DNA from: Candidatus Shapirobacteria bacterium UBA2283
GTDB lineage: Bacteria > Patescibacteriota > Microgenomatia > UBA12405
Direction: 5' to 3'
Length of the DNA: 17,351 nucleotides
NCBI GenBank assembly: GCA_002345725.1
Contig: DDWP01000105.1
Location: forward strand, 1-17,351
Shown: positions 1 through 6,455 of the stretch, one piece after another
Position numbering within the stretch: the first letter of the stretch is position 1
Layout of the letters: the number at the start of each line of letters is the position of its first letter
Made by a program: the position numbers and the translations under genes
The notes under the pieces: generated by a model
What the model was told of the DNA's origin: nothing
What the model saw: only the letters and a program-made list of their open reading frames with translations
Databases searched by the model: none

Positions 1-2
1 TA

Positions 3-203
3 GAAAGGTTGGTAAAAGAGCACCCAACTGTAATAATTTCTCATGTTGATGATTCAATACCGTATGGGTGGACAAGTCGCAGAATACCTGAAGAGGTGAA
101 ATATATGAGTAGCATTGGATACGATTCAGAAGTAATTTTTCAAGGGCAGACTGACAACAGGCAAACCACAGTCATTCAATATTCACCAACTCAAAAATCT
201 TAA
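3..203 (+). CDS. C-terminal fragment of an unknown protein (cut by window start)
   Basis: The frame is open from the first bases of the window (GAA AGG TTG ...) to a TAA at 201-203, so this is most likely the tail of a gene that begins upstream. A TTG at position 9 could in principle start a 64-residue protein, but no promoter or ribosome site can be judged. The visible part has a mixed, soluble composition, includes the stretch VDDSIPYGWTSRRIPEE, and ends in polar residues (QYSPTQKS). There is no membrane segment and no motif I recognise. It stops about 45 bases before the first copy of the direct repeat at 247-273, so it probably lies outside the block that the two repeats bracket. Confidence 0.5.
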   Translation, partial: ERLVKEHPTVIISHVDDSIPYGWTSRRIPEEVKYMSSIGYDSEVIFQGQTDNRQTTVIQYSPTQKS

Positions 204-221
204 CGGTGAGTCTTACTTTAA

Positions 222-273
222 ATATACTGAACATTCGGTAAAATAGTTCTAAAACCGTCCCACCCTGCGAGCA
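222..273 (+). repeat. Direct repeat copy 1 (att-like), bracketing the left accessory block
   Basis: The core at 247-273 contains aaccgtcccaccct followed by gcgagca. The same core recurs at 2956-2981 in the same orientation with one substitution (g/a) and one missing A in the preceding A-run. Weaker similarity extends left to an atatac element at 222-227, matched at 2933-2938. The core has no hairpin. Read on the minus strand it encodes RRVGRF followed by a stop. Direct repeats around a cluster of unknown genes fit attachment-like or recombination ends. No integrase is visible, so the mechanism is inference. Confidence 0.6.
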
Positions 274-297
274 AACCAAAACACCATTGTTAAGTAT

Positions 298-1107
298 TTA
301 TTTACCTGTCGTAGTCGTATCAGGTTTCTTTATTTCATGACGAAGGTAGAGCCGAAAGTATTCTGGCTCACCTTTCTTTCTTCTTACCAGACATGGACCG
401 TCTGGAGGATTATTAACGACCAACTCGTTATTTTCGATTATTATTGGTAAATCATCTTCCAGGTTATTGACTATCCACTCTGCGTATTCAGGATCTATCC
501 CTTTATTTATCCATTCTTTGAGATCTTTTGTCGAGCTATATCCCTGGCTTCCTTCTGGTGGATCAAGTTTGAATACGGTATTGACAGTAAATGTACTACT
601 ATCTGGATTATAGTTTATAGTTGTAGATGATGAATTTCGAGCGGAGTCGTCAATACCAACCCCCGCGATATGAACAGTGTCAGATCCTTCTGCTGTAACT
701 GTAAATGTGCTATTTACCCTACCGGTAAAAAATTTTGAATAACCACCTCTTGCGTCTTCTTCATGATTAATGGAGAACGAGAGATATCCACTGTCTGGAT
801 CTGGGTTATGGACACCTTCAACTACCAGCTCACCACTGTTAACCAGGTTACCAATATCGTCAACTTGACCCATAACTACTTGGATGCTGTGTCTTGTGAT
901 TGGATCTACCTGACCTGCTATCAAGTTAATATTTTCTAAAACTCTACCAAGTTTTCTATATTCATTCAAAAGTTTTTCTGGGTCAATGCCAGCACTATAC
1001 GGATAACTTTCTTTTACTGGTTCGAGCCCAATTTTGTTTACTGGGTTATCTTCTCCTGTCGTAAAAGCGGTAGGCATTGGTGCTGTGCTTTTGTCTAGTC
1101 CACTCAT
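298..1107 (-). CDS. Hypothetical soluble 269-aa protein
   Basis: Complete ORF with an ATG at 1107 and an AT-rich upstream region that contains a TTATAA-like box just before the start. No signal peptide or membrane helix is visible. The first ~60 residues are Pro/Gly/Ser-rich and look disordered. Residues ~40-90 look helical and contain LLNEYRKLGRVLENINLIA. The middle (~90-185) is rich in Ser, Thr, Asp and alternating beta-type residues, as in a small beta-sandwich or repeat-like domain. The tail is basic with aromatic residues (EPEYFRLYLRHEIKK). I do not recognise a family. It is transcribed away from the neighbouring zinc-ribbon gene (divergent, 119-base gap) and lies next to direct-repeat copy 1, so it is probably part of the accessory block. 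Confidence 0.7.
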   Translation of the reverse strand: MSGLDKSTAPMPTAFTTGEDNPVNKIGLEPVKESYPYSAGIDPEKLLNEYRKLGRVLENINLIAGQVDPITRHSIQVVMGQVDDIGNLVNSGELVVEGVHNPDPDSGYLSFSINHEEDARGGYSKFFTGRVNSTFTVTAEGSDTVHIAGVGIDDSARNSSSTTINYNPDSSTFTVNTVFKLDPPEGSQGYSSTKDLKEWINKGIDPEYAEWIVNNLEDDLPIIIENNELVVNNPPDGPCLVRRKKGEPEYFRLYLRHEIKKPDTTTTGK

Positions 1108-1210
1108 ACTTATAATTTAACACGTTAATGCTCTTGCTTCCCAGTGTTAAGTCCAGAACTTTGACTTTCTCTTAATAGAGGTAAATATAAAAGTTCTATT
1201 AAAAAAGTAA

Positions 1211-1216
1211 TATAAT
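1211..1216 (+). promoter_or_regulatory. -10 box of the zinc-ribbon membrane protein gene
   Basis: A perfect TATAAT ends 10 bases before the ATG at 1227. No Shine-Dalgarno lies between, so the transcript would have a very short leader. No good -35 is visible at 16-18 bases. Confidence 0.5.
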
Positions 1217-1226
1217 CAAACTAACA

Positions 1227-2255
1227 ATGTTTTGTTTATCTTGTGGTAAAAAAATATCTAAAATAAGTAAGTTTTGTAAGTATTGTGGCTCAAGTCAAAT
1301 AATAAAAAAGAAATTAAATAAAAAAGAATACGAAGCAGTTTGGACTTGTGATTATTGTGGCAAAGAATTTAAAACAAAAGATAAATCAGATGAACACGAG
1401 TTAACCTGTAAGAAAGATAAAGATAAGGACACATTATTTATAACAGAGTTCCCCAACAGGGAGGCAGTTGTTTTTCTAGCCTCTATGTTTTTAGGAATAT
1501 ATTTATTTACTTTTGCAGTTGTTAATTCATATGCAAAAACAAACGGTCTAGAGAAAAAGTATTTAACCAACCCTTTAAATTGGTTTTTGCCCGAGTCAAA
1601 AGATAAAATAATTTCAACACCTACAATTACAATTGCTCCTCCACCAAAATTAACTCCAACATCTAATCCAAAACTAACAACACAAACAAATAACACAAAT
1701 AATAATCAAATTGAATGTATAGGACCAGACGGAAAACATTTCAACACTTCGATGTCTGAGTGCGAAAAGTTAAATAAATCCTGGGGACATAACACCGATT
1801 ATCTAGTCAATTGCAATGTTAGTAGTAATTGTGGAGGTGGTACCAAGTACATAAGAAAATCGGAGTGCGATAATTCCGTATGCTGTCAGATTGGTAGTAA
1901 CTGGATTCTTTATACTTCAAAACAAAAATGTAGCTCGGATCAAACTAATCAATATAAAGGAAATTATACTTACCCAACTTTAATTCCATTTTCCACAATG
2001 AAGCCACTCCCGACATACTCATACCAGGTACCACAAAGCTATGCATCTCCGACGATGACTGATGCACAAGCGCAAAGTTTAATTGATCAACACAACTCAC
2101 AAGTTTCATTGTGTAGGGGGCAGGTCGTTTCTAAGTTCGCTGGATTAATCCAAAGTTGTAATCAATATGGTGGTTCATCTGCGGCAGAGGCTTGTCGATC
2201 AATCTATGAAAAACAAAGACAAGCAGAATACAACAGTTGTGGACAGACTTACTGA
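1227..2255 (+). CDS. Membrane-anchored zinc-ribbon / C2HC-finger protein with Cys-rich outer domain
   Basis: The 342-residue protein has a clear modular layout. Residues 3-20 form a zinc ribbon (C3-x2-C6 ... C17-x2-C20). Residues 41-61 form a C2HC finger-like unit (C41-x2-C44, H57, C61). A highly charged Lys/Asp linker follows, then one hydrophobic helix at about 80-100. After it comes a Pro/Thr/Asn-rich stalk (~125-160) and a region with many cysteines (~163-245), including a CGGG stretch and a paired CC. A second Pro/Tyr-rich linker leads to a C-terminal Cys-containing helical segment. With the zinc fingers at the N-terminus and basic residues before the helix, an inside-N, outside-C topology is likely, so the outer part may be held by disulfides. 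The zinc-ribbon plus one-helix plan is common in bacteria; the whole architecture is not a family I can name. Confidence 0.75.
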   Translation: MFCLSCGKKISKISKFCKYCGSSQIIKKKLNKKEYEAVWTCDYCGKEFKTKDKSDEHELTCKKDKDKDTLFITEFPNREAVVFLASMFLGIYLFTFAVVNSYAKTNGLEKKYLTNPLNWFLPESKDKIISTPTITIAPPPKLTPTSNPKLTTQTNNTNNNQIECIGPDGKHFNTSMSECEKLNKSWGHNTDYLVNCNVSSNCGGGTKYIRKSECDNSVCCQIGSNWILYTSKQKCSSDQTNQYKGNYTYPTLIPFSTMKPLPTYSYQVPQSYASPTMTDAQAQSLIDQHNSQVSLCRGQVVSKFAGLIQSCNQYGGSSAAEACRSIYEKQRQAEYNSCGQTY

Positions 2256-2276
2256 TATAAGTGATATTATTATATA

Positions 2277-2813
2277 ATGAGTCCGTATTTTCCAACAGTA
2301 GTTTTACTTTTATGTTTCTCAGTCGCTGTTAATTTTTTCTTATGGCTCATAATCGACTCATGGAAAAAGTACTCTTTGTTTTTGCTTAATAAAAATAAAC
2401 CTTTTGTAAAGAAAAAACGACTTATGTCTCCAAATGAGTCAAAGCTTTTTGGCATCTTAAAGACATTTAATACACTCGAAGACTATGACATTTTTCCTCA
2501 AGTCCCATACTCGTCATTAATGGACGTTGATCCCAACACTTCTGACTTAGGAATGAGGTTTGAAATAATAAATAATTACAGATCAGACTTTGTACTTACC
2601 AATAAAACAGATTCCTCTGTCACCTTAGTTATAGAGTTAAATGATCAAAGTCATTCTTATAACTATAAAAAAGCGAGAGACCTTTTCGTATACTCAGCAT
2701 TAAAAACAGTAGGAATCCCTTGTCTGGTTTTAGAAACCAAAGACTTGGTTAAGCCTAGCAAAATTGAAGAGAGTATTGTTGAAAAACTGAGTAAAAATAG
2801 TAACTCAAAATAA
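2277..2813 (+). CDS. Membrane-anchored DUF2726 protein (restriction-endonuclease-like fold)
   Basis: Residues ~5-26 form one membrane helix, followed by a strongly basic stretch (NKNKPFVKKKR). From ~50 the protein follows the DUF2726 pattern: MSPNESKLFGIL at the domain start, IFPQVPYSSLMDVDP, then FVLTN...SVTLVIELNDQSH and a final ALKTVGIPCLVLE. The D-F-V-L and E-L-x-D-x-x-S-H residues match the core of the PD-(D/E)XK-like nuclease fold to which this family is usually assigned; activity is inference. Length (178 aa) is normal for anchored versions. A TATTAT box at 2265-2270 lies 6 bases before the ATG, which suggests a leaderless transcript. It sits in the block bounded by the direct repeats, next to a zinc-ribbon membrane protein. 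Confidence 0.8.
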   Translation: MSPYFPTVVLLLCFSVAVNFFLWLIIDSWKKYSLFLLNKNKPFVKKKRLMSPNESKLFGILKTFNTLEDYDIFPQVPYSSLMDVDPNTSDLGMRFEIINNYRSDFVLTNKTDSSVTLVIELNDQSHSYNYKKARDLFVYSALKTVGIPCLVLETKDLVKPSKIEESIVEKLSKNSNSK

Positions 2814-2961
2814 ATTTGAGGAAAGAATAAGGAAGTACTTCAAAAATAAATATAATTGGGAGATGACTAGCGAAGAGTATGAGGAGACATATCAATCGCT
2901 CTTTCATCTAGGTAAAGCCATATCTTTATTTAATATACAGATTAGTAAGAAATATTTCTAA
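2794..2961 (+). pseudogene. Open frame without a standard start, overlapping the end of the DUF2726 gene
   Basis: After a TGA at 2788-2790 this frame stays open to a TAA at 2959-2961 and reads like real protein: KFEERIRKYFKNKYNW, then TSEEYEETYQSLFHLGKAI. It has amphipathic helical spacing and sensible codon use. The only ATG is at 2863, inside the well-formed part, and would leave 32 residues. Upstream only ATA (2797) or GTA codons are available, and the frame overlaps the last codons of the DUF2726 gene. Its stop lies inside direct-repeat copy 2. It could be a truncated gene, a small gene starting at a non-AUG codon, or a frameshift extension of the DUF2726 protein. I do not recognise the family. 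Confidence 0.4.
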
Positions 2962-2981
2962 ACCGTCCCACCCTACGAGCA
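2933..2981 (+). repeat. Direct repeat copy 2 (att-like)
   Basis: The core at 2956-2981 (ttctaaaccgtcccaccct then acgagca) matches copy 1 at 247-273 with one substitution and one deletion. The similarity fades leftwards to about 2933. It closes the block of unknown genes on the right. The next gene starts about 85 bases further on. Confidence 0.6.
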
Positions 2982-3050
2982 CTTCACTTTGCACACGGAA
3001 CTTATCTATACTGCTCATTACGTAGAAACGACCTCGAACTTTTGATACTT

Positions 3051-3059
3051 TGATAAAAT
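3051..3059 (+). promoter_or_regulatory. Extended -10 promoter of the small-helical/DUF3795 pair
   Basis: TGATAAAAT is an extended -10 element (TGn plus TAAAAT). It ends 6 bases before the ATG at 3066 with no ribosome-binding site between, which fits a leaderless transcript. Confidence 0.5.
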
Positions 3060-3065
3060 CATTTT

Positions 3066-3251
3066 ATGAAAACTAAAAATGATGATAAGCTCACAAAATT
3101 AGAGATAACAGTTCAAAAGACAACAGAAGCAATCGCCAGAATACAGCGTTTTGTTATCAAATACGGTTCTGACTTAAACAACAATCAAGTGGAAAGAATA
3201 TCAAAAAAGATTCATGAATTACAGGAGAAAGTTTGTAGTTTAGGTAAATAA
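3066..3251 (+). CDS. Short helical (coiled-coil) hypothetical protein
   Basis: The 61-residue protein is Lys/Glu/Gln-rich with hydrophobic residues at heptad-like spacing: LTKLEITVQKTTEAIARIQ and ISKKIHELQEKV. It is therefore probably a short helical hairpin or coiled coil. There is no membrane segment. The single Cys is near the end. The extended -10 box 6 bases upstream and the 1-base gap to the following DUF3795 gene suggest it is a real first gene of a two-gene unit. No family is recognised and its role is unknown. Confidence 0.6.
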   Translation: MKTKNDDKLTKLEITVQKTTEAIARIQRFVIKYGSDLNNNQVERISKKIHELQEKVCSLGK

Positions 3252-3252
3252 T

Positions 3253-3615
3253 ATGAATAAAGATCTTATTGCTCCCTGTGGGATGAACTGTGGTCTTTGT
3301 CTCCACTATTTAAGGGCTGATAACAAATGCCCAGGTTGTTCTAGCGGTAGAAAAGTTAACGGCGGATGCATTAAATGTGCTATCAAGCTTTGTAAAGAAA
3401 GGAAGGGAGAATATTGTTTTAATTGTGGCAAATTTCCTTGTGACAGATTAAAACGAATGGATAAAAGATACCAAGAGAAATATGAGATGAGTGAAATTGC
3501 AAACTTGATAGCTATTAGAGAAAATGGGATGGAATTATTCCTCAAACAAGAAGAAGAAAAGTGGGTAAATTCAGATGGGACATATTGTGTCCACGACAAA
3601 AAACGATATAAATAA
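3253..3615 (+). CDS. DUF3795 cysteine-rich protein
   Basis: The protein matches the DUF3795 family along its length. It opens with IAPCGMNCGLCLHYL, continues with a Cys-rich series (NKCPGC, GGCIKCAIKLC, YCFNCGKFPCDRLKRMDKRY), then the conserved block IANLIAIRENG with EEKW, and a final Cys (YCVH). The regular C-x2-C pairs suggest metal binding (zinc or an iron-sulfur cluster), but the family has no established function. At 120 residues it is full length. It begins 1 base after the stop of the short helical gene and is probably cotranscribed with it. Confidence 0.85.
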   Translation: MNKDLIAPCGMNCGLCLHYLRADNKCPGCSSGRKVNGGCIKCAIKLCKERKGEYCFNCGKFPCDRLKRMDKRYQEKYEMSEIANLIAIRENGMELFLKQEEEKWVNSDGTYCVHDKKRYK

Positions 3616-3769
3616 AATTCGCTAGATTCCTACACCGCAAAAATTTTTTTAAATCTAAAATTGATATACTCTATCTTGGACCAAAGAGCTGAGGGTGGAC
3701 CGACTAAAGATTTTGTATGCGTACCAATCAGAGAGTATTGAAGGGAATGTTGTAGAAATTACGAAACAC

Positions 3770-4393
3770 TTATTGTTTGTAAATATCCGACTCTAATGGG
3801 TCAATCCAATTTTCCAACTCTCTTTCATTTTGTACATACCCCCTTAAGTCAGCCGATTTTTTATTAATACCAAAATGTAGGTGCTTTCTCTCAAAATCAG
3901 TTTCCTGTGTTTGTCCCTCTCCCAATATCCCAATTTGTTCACCCCGTAGTACATTCAGATTTTTTGTAATACTGCTATCTTTTAAATGTCCATAAATATA
4001 ATAATTCTCTGCACATTTCAAAATTAGAACCCCTCCATATCCCGACACCCATTTCGATAACACAATTTCTCCATTACAGACAGCCAGTACTGGCACTTCA
4101 CCAACCACGTCCTCATATTCCACATCTATTCCCGTATGAAATCCTTTAAATCTTTCTGGTGATACAGGGGAGTTCTCTAAAGTTATATATTCCCCAAATG
4201 TCTTTTTAGTAATTCTTTGTCTAAATTCTGCAATCGGGTAAATACTTTTTACTTCTTCTTCCTGGCTAACTGTCGGTATTATTTCTACAGTATTATTCTG
4301 TATCTCAGGCTGTCCCTGACGCTTTAATAACAACTGTGCCACTCCTAAGATTATTATCAAAATTATTATCAACCAAAAAATATTTTTCTTCAC
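3770..4393 (-). CDS. Membrane-anchored M23 family metallopeptidase (LytM-like)
   Basis: A GTG start at 4393 gives an N-terminal membrane helix (residues ~5-22) that acts as anchor or signal, a Gln/Glu/Thr-rich linker, and an M23 peptidase domain from about 65. All zinc and catalytic residues of M23 are present: H85 and D89 in HTGID, H135 in YGHL, and HLHFG with the ligand at H172. The expected GYGG substrate-loop motif is at 117-120. It should cut peptide cross-links in peptidoglycan outside the membrane; no LysM or coiled-coil regulatory region is seen. The start is supported by a TAAAAT box 6 bases upstream of the GTG. It converges on the DUF3795 gene and stands alone. Confidence 0.85.
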   Translation of the reverse strand: MKKNIFWLIIILIIILGVAQLLLKRQGQPEIQNNTVEIIPTVSQEEEVKSIYPIAEFRQRITKKTFGEYITLENSPVSPERFKGFHTGIDVEYEDVVGEVPVLAVCNGEIVLSKWVSGYGGVLILKCAENYYIYGHLKDSSITKNLNVLRGEQIGILGEGQTQETDFERKHLHFGINKKSADLRGYVQNERELENWIDPLESDIYKQ

Positions 4394-4399
4394 TTTTAT

Positions 4400-4405
4400 A
4401 TTTTA
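4400..4405 (-). promoter_or_regulatory. -10 box of the M23 peptidase gene
   Basis: On the minus strand TAAAAT ends 6 bases before the GTG start at 4393. No Shine-Dalgarno is present, so a leaderless transcript starting at or near the GTG is likely. Confidence 0.45.
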
Positions 4406-4448
4406 CTAAATTATCCAGCCAGTTATATTTAATCTTATTATCGCGAGT

Positions 4449-4571
4449 TATAATCAACTCATGAACGACTAAGGATACTTGAAGTTAGCAGTTGAGCAAG
4501 ATGCCAAAGGCAACAGTCCAGCGACTCTGAACTTGAAAACACCTCTAATCAAATATACTATTAACATATGA
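4449..4571 (+). pseudogene. Remnant of a nucleoside/cytidine deaminase-like gene start with intact promoter
   Basis: A perfect TATAAT (4449-4454) sits 6 bases before an ATG at 4461. The frame reads MND, a TAA at 4470-4472, then GYLKLAVEQDAKGNSPA before losing similarity, and ends at a TGA at 4569-4571. The joined text resembles the conserved N-terminus of nucleoside deaminases (MxDxxYLKLAxEQAxKGNSP...); the zinc-binding HAE and PCxxC motifs are absent. I read this as the head of a deaminase gene with a nonsense codon and the rest deleted. The next gene's TATACT box (4554-4559) lies inside it. The family call is from memory of the pattern; only ~20 residues support it. Confidence 0.4.
4554..4559 (+). 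promoter_or_regulatory. -10 box of the membrane protein/TfoX pair
   Basis: TATACT ends 8 bases before the ATG at 4568. A possible -35, TTGAAA at 4533-4538, is only 15 bases away, which is shorter than ideal. Confidence 0.4.
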
Positions 4572-4954
4572 CTACATCTGAAAAAATCAAAAACATGTTG
4601 ACTTGGGGATTTATCTTATGGTTTGTCGGTTATCTTGGAGGTATGGTCTTATTTTTTGTTGTACCAAAAGACTATATTGGCTGGGTACTGTCACCGTTTG
4701 CCAGTATTTTTACCATCTGGGTTCTAATGACAAAAGTCAGGAGACCAGAGCTAATGTGCTATTTTGGTACAGGTCTAATTTGGACAATCATGGCCATAGT
4801 CCTCGACTACATTTTTATTGTAATTTTACTCAAAACTGGCAGTTCTTATTACAAACTCGATGTTTATTTATATTATTTTCTTACTCTAGCCATGCCTATA
4901 GGAGTAGGTTATTGGAAATTTAAACACAAGGCAGTAGGTGCAAAATTGTTTTAA
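4568..4954 (+). CDS. Four-helix integral membrane protein, hypothetical
   Basis: The 128-residue protein has four hydrophobic segments at about 10-32, 38-55, 65-87 and 99-117, joined by short charged loops (TKVRRPELM after the second helix) and a Lys-rich C-terminus. No conserved polar motif suggests a transporter or enzyme. A TATACT box ends 8 bases before the ATG, with a TTGAAA 15 bases further up. The following TfoX-like gene starts 5 bases after the stop, so the two are probably cotranscribed. An ORF in another frame at 4603-4923 is a shadow of this gene. Confidence 0.7.
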   Translation: MTTSEKIKNMLTWGFILWFVGYLGGMVLFFVVPKDYIGWVLSPFASIFTIWVLMTKVRRPELMCYFGTGLIWTIMAIVLDYIFIVILLKTGSSYYKLDVYLYYFLTLAMPIGVGYWKFKHKAVGAKLF

Positions 4955-4959
4955 CTAAT

Positions 4960-5292
4960 ATGTCCACCTCTCCATCAACTATTGATTTTATTTTGGATCA
5001 ACTAGTCGATGTTGGTAACGTGTCGGCCCGCAAAATGTTTGGTGAGTACGCACTATATTGTAATGAGAGGGTGGTGGGGTTGATATGCGACGACACTTTG
5101 TATTTAAAAATTACTGACCCAGGTAAGAAATTTGTTGGTAAATATTATCAAGAGGGCAGTGCTTATCCAGGTGCCAAAGTTTCCATGATGATTAGTGGTG
5201 ATTTGATTGAGGATAGTAGTTGGGTCAGCGAATTAGTTAAGATTACTGCCGATAATGTTCCACTTCCCAAGCCCAAGAAGGCCAAAGTATAA
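4960..5292 (+). CDS. TfoX N-terminal domain protein
   Basis: The protein is a stand-alone TfoX/Sxy N-terminal domain: FILDQLVDVGNVSARKMFGEYALYCNE-type opening, with MFGEYALY at ~26-33, then VVGLICDDTLYLKITD and a hydrophilic Pro/Lys tail (PLPKPKKAKV). The length of 110 residues equals one domain; the C-terminal TfoX helix-hairpin domain is absent. Sxy/TfoX activates competence genes in gammaproteobacteria, but single-domain versions are widespread and their role is unknown, so no competence function should be inferred. It lies 5 bases after the membrane protein gene. Its stop at 5290-5292 overlaps the first codons of the thioredoxin-like remnant. Confidence 0.85.
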   Translation: MSTSPSTIDFILDQLVDVGNVSARKMFGEYALYCNERVVGLICDDTLYLKITDPGKKFVGKYYQEGSAYPGAKVSMMISGDLIEDSSWVSELVKITADNVPLPKPKKAKV

Positions 5293-5405
5293 AAATCCAA
5301 GTCATCGTCCCAGGTTGTCCTGCTTACAAAAACCTTTATGAATTAACTAGAACTGCTGTGGTAGCATTACTTGTTAATGACAGGTTCTAGAAAAACTATT
5401 AGCTC
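5289..5405 (+). pseudogene. Degenerate thioredoxin_3-like (small redox protein) gene
   Basis: In the frame starting at ATA 5289 the DNA reads IKIQVIVPGCPAYKNLYELT, closely matching the start of small redox-active disulfide proteins (MKIQV.GPGCP.CK.LY). The start codon is ATA instead of ATG and the second active-site Cys has become Tyr (CPAC to CPAY). About 25 residues in, the text jumps to ALLVNDRF, which resembles the C-terminal strand of the family (PALVVN.), then hits TAG at 5388-5390 and another TAG at 5400-5402. So the ~35-residue middle is deleted. This family is often encoded beside ArsP/UPF0718 permeases, and the next gene is exactly that. The decay is seen directly; the family call rests on the pattern. 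Confidence 0.6.
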
Positions 5406-5419
5406 GTAACTCAATTACC

Positions 5420-6349
5420 ATGGATATTTTTTACCCAATTCAGTTCTTAGCCGATAAAATTTCCTTAAATCCGGTCGTCAATTTTTTTATTTATGACACT
5501 ATTAAAATAGGAGTTCTCTTGTTGGTCATAAATTATTTTATGGCCGTCACTCGCTATTACTTCCCGATTAATAAAGCCAAAAATTTCCTCGCCTCTCGTC
5601 GATGGTATGGTCTCGACTATTTATTAGCCGCTTTATTCGGCGTCGTTACCCCTTTCTGTTCTTGTTCCTCCGTCCCTCTTTTTATTGGATTTTTAAGTGC
5701 TGGTATACCTCTTGGAGTTACTTTTTCTTTTCTTATCGCTTCCCCTCTAGTCAACGAATCATCTCTAATTTTGTTCCCCGCTCTTTTTGGTTTTAAGACC
5801 ACCGTTATTTATAATCTCGCCGGTATCATTATCGCCATTATTGGTGGAATAATCATTGAGAAATTACATTTGGAAAAGTATGTCAATCCAGACTTATTAA
5901 AACACCCAGTTATATTAAAATCACACCAAAAAACACGAAAACAATTATTATTTCTGTGGTGGCAAGACGCCATTAAAATTACTAAAAGTATTTTTCCTTA
6001 TGTCGTGTTAGGCGTTGCCGTTGGTGCCATTATCCACGGTCTTATCCCTGATGCTTTTTTTGAAAAATATCTTAGTTCTCGCGCTTGGTGGGCTGTCCCA
6101 TTGGCAACTTTATTAGGAGCTCCATTCTATGCTAATTCAGTTTCTGTTATTCCTATTATAGAAGCTTCCGTCGGTCGAGGTATCCCTCTTGGCACCGCTC
6201 TTGCCTTCATGACTGCCATTGTTACTCTCTCTATTCCCGAAGCCCTGATTCTCAAAAAAGCCATGAAGTGGCAATTATTGATCACATTTTTTGGTATCAC
6301 CATCGCTGGTATCATATTCATTGGCTACCTGTTCAACTATCTTTCGTAG
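5420..6349 (+). CDS. ArsP_1/UPF0718 family permease
   Basis: This 309-residue integral membrane protein has about eight hydrophobic helices and the family's hallmark in the first half: TPFCSCSSVPLFIGFL with Cys80 and Cys82, followed by GIPLGVTFSFLIASPLVNES. The second half repeats the plan (GAPFYANSVSVIPIIEA ... GIPLGTALAFMTA) but has no Cys pair. The family contains the trivalent organoarsenical exporter ArsP and many permeases of unknown substrate, so arsenic should not be assumed. The usual partner, a small thioredoxin-like protein, survives upstream only as a remnant (5289-5405). Codons end in C or T more often than in the genes to the left. No strong promoter is seen; it may once have been cotranscribed with the remnant. 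Confidence 0.85.
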   Translation: MDIFYPIQFLADKISLNPVVNFFIYDTIKIGVLLLVINYFMAVTRYYFPINKAKNFLASRRWYGLDYLLAALFGVVTPFCSCSSVPLFIGFLSAGIPLGVTFSFLIASPLVNESSLILFPALFGFKTTVIYNLAGIIIAIIGGIIIEKLHLEKYVNPDLLKHPVILKSHQKTRKQLLFLWWQDAIKITKSIFPYVVLGVAVGAIIHGLIPDAFFEKYLSSRAWWAVPLATLLGAPFYANSVSVIPIIEASVGRGIPLGTALAFMTAIVTLSIPEALILKKAMKWQLLITFFGITIAGIIFIGYLFNYLS

Positions 6350-6455
6350 ACACTCTCTATCCCTTTCACCTCATTCCAATCTTGCGAGCTGGCTAACAGA
6401 ATAGTGACACTTGTCTAAAGTAAACTCATAACAATTAAATACTAATATAAATTTT

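Noticed and set aside
1352..1696. 114-aa minus-strand frame inside the zinc-ribbon gene
   Set aside because: It is a shadow of the plus-strand gene, which has clear Cys ligands and a promoter.
3639..3650. A5T7 run after the DUF3795 stop as a terminator
   Set aside because: No GC-rich stem precedes the T-run, so an intrinsic terminator is not supported.
3661..3741. Short frame from TTG (ILDQRAEGGPTKDF ...) between the DUF3795 and M23 genes
   Set aside because: It is under 30 codons, has no ATG, and overlaps another equally open frame (KELRVDRLKILYAYQ ...). It could be a gene remnant, but nothing recognisable supports it.
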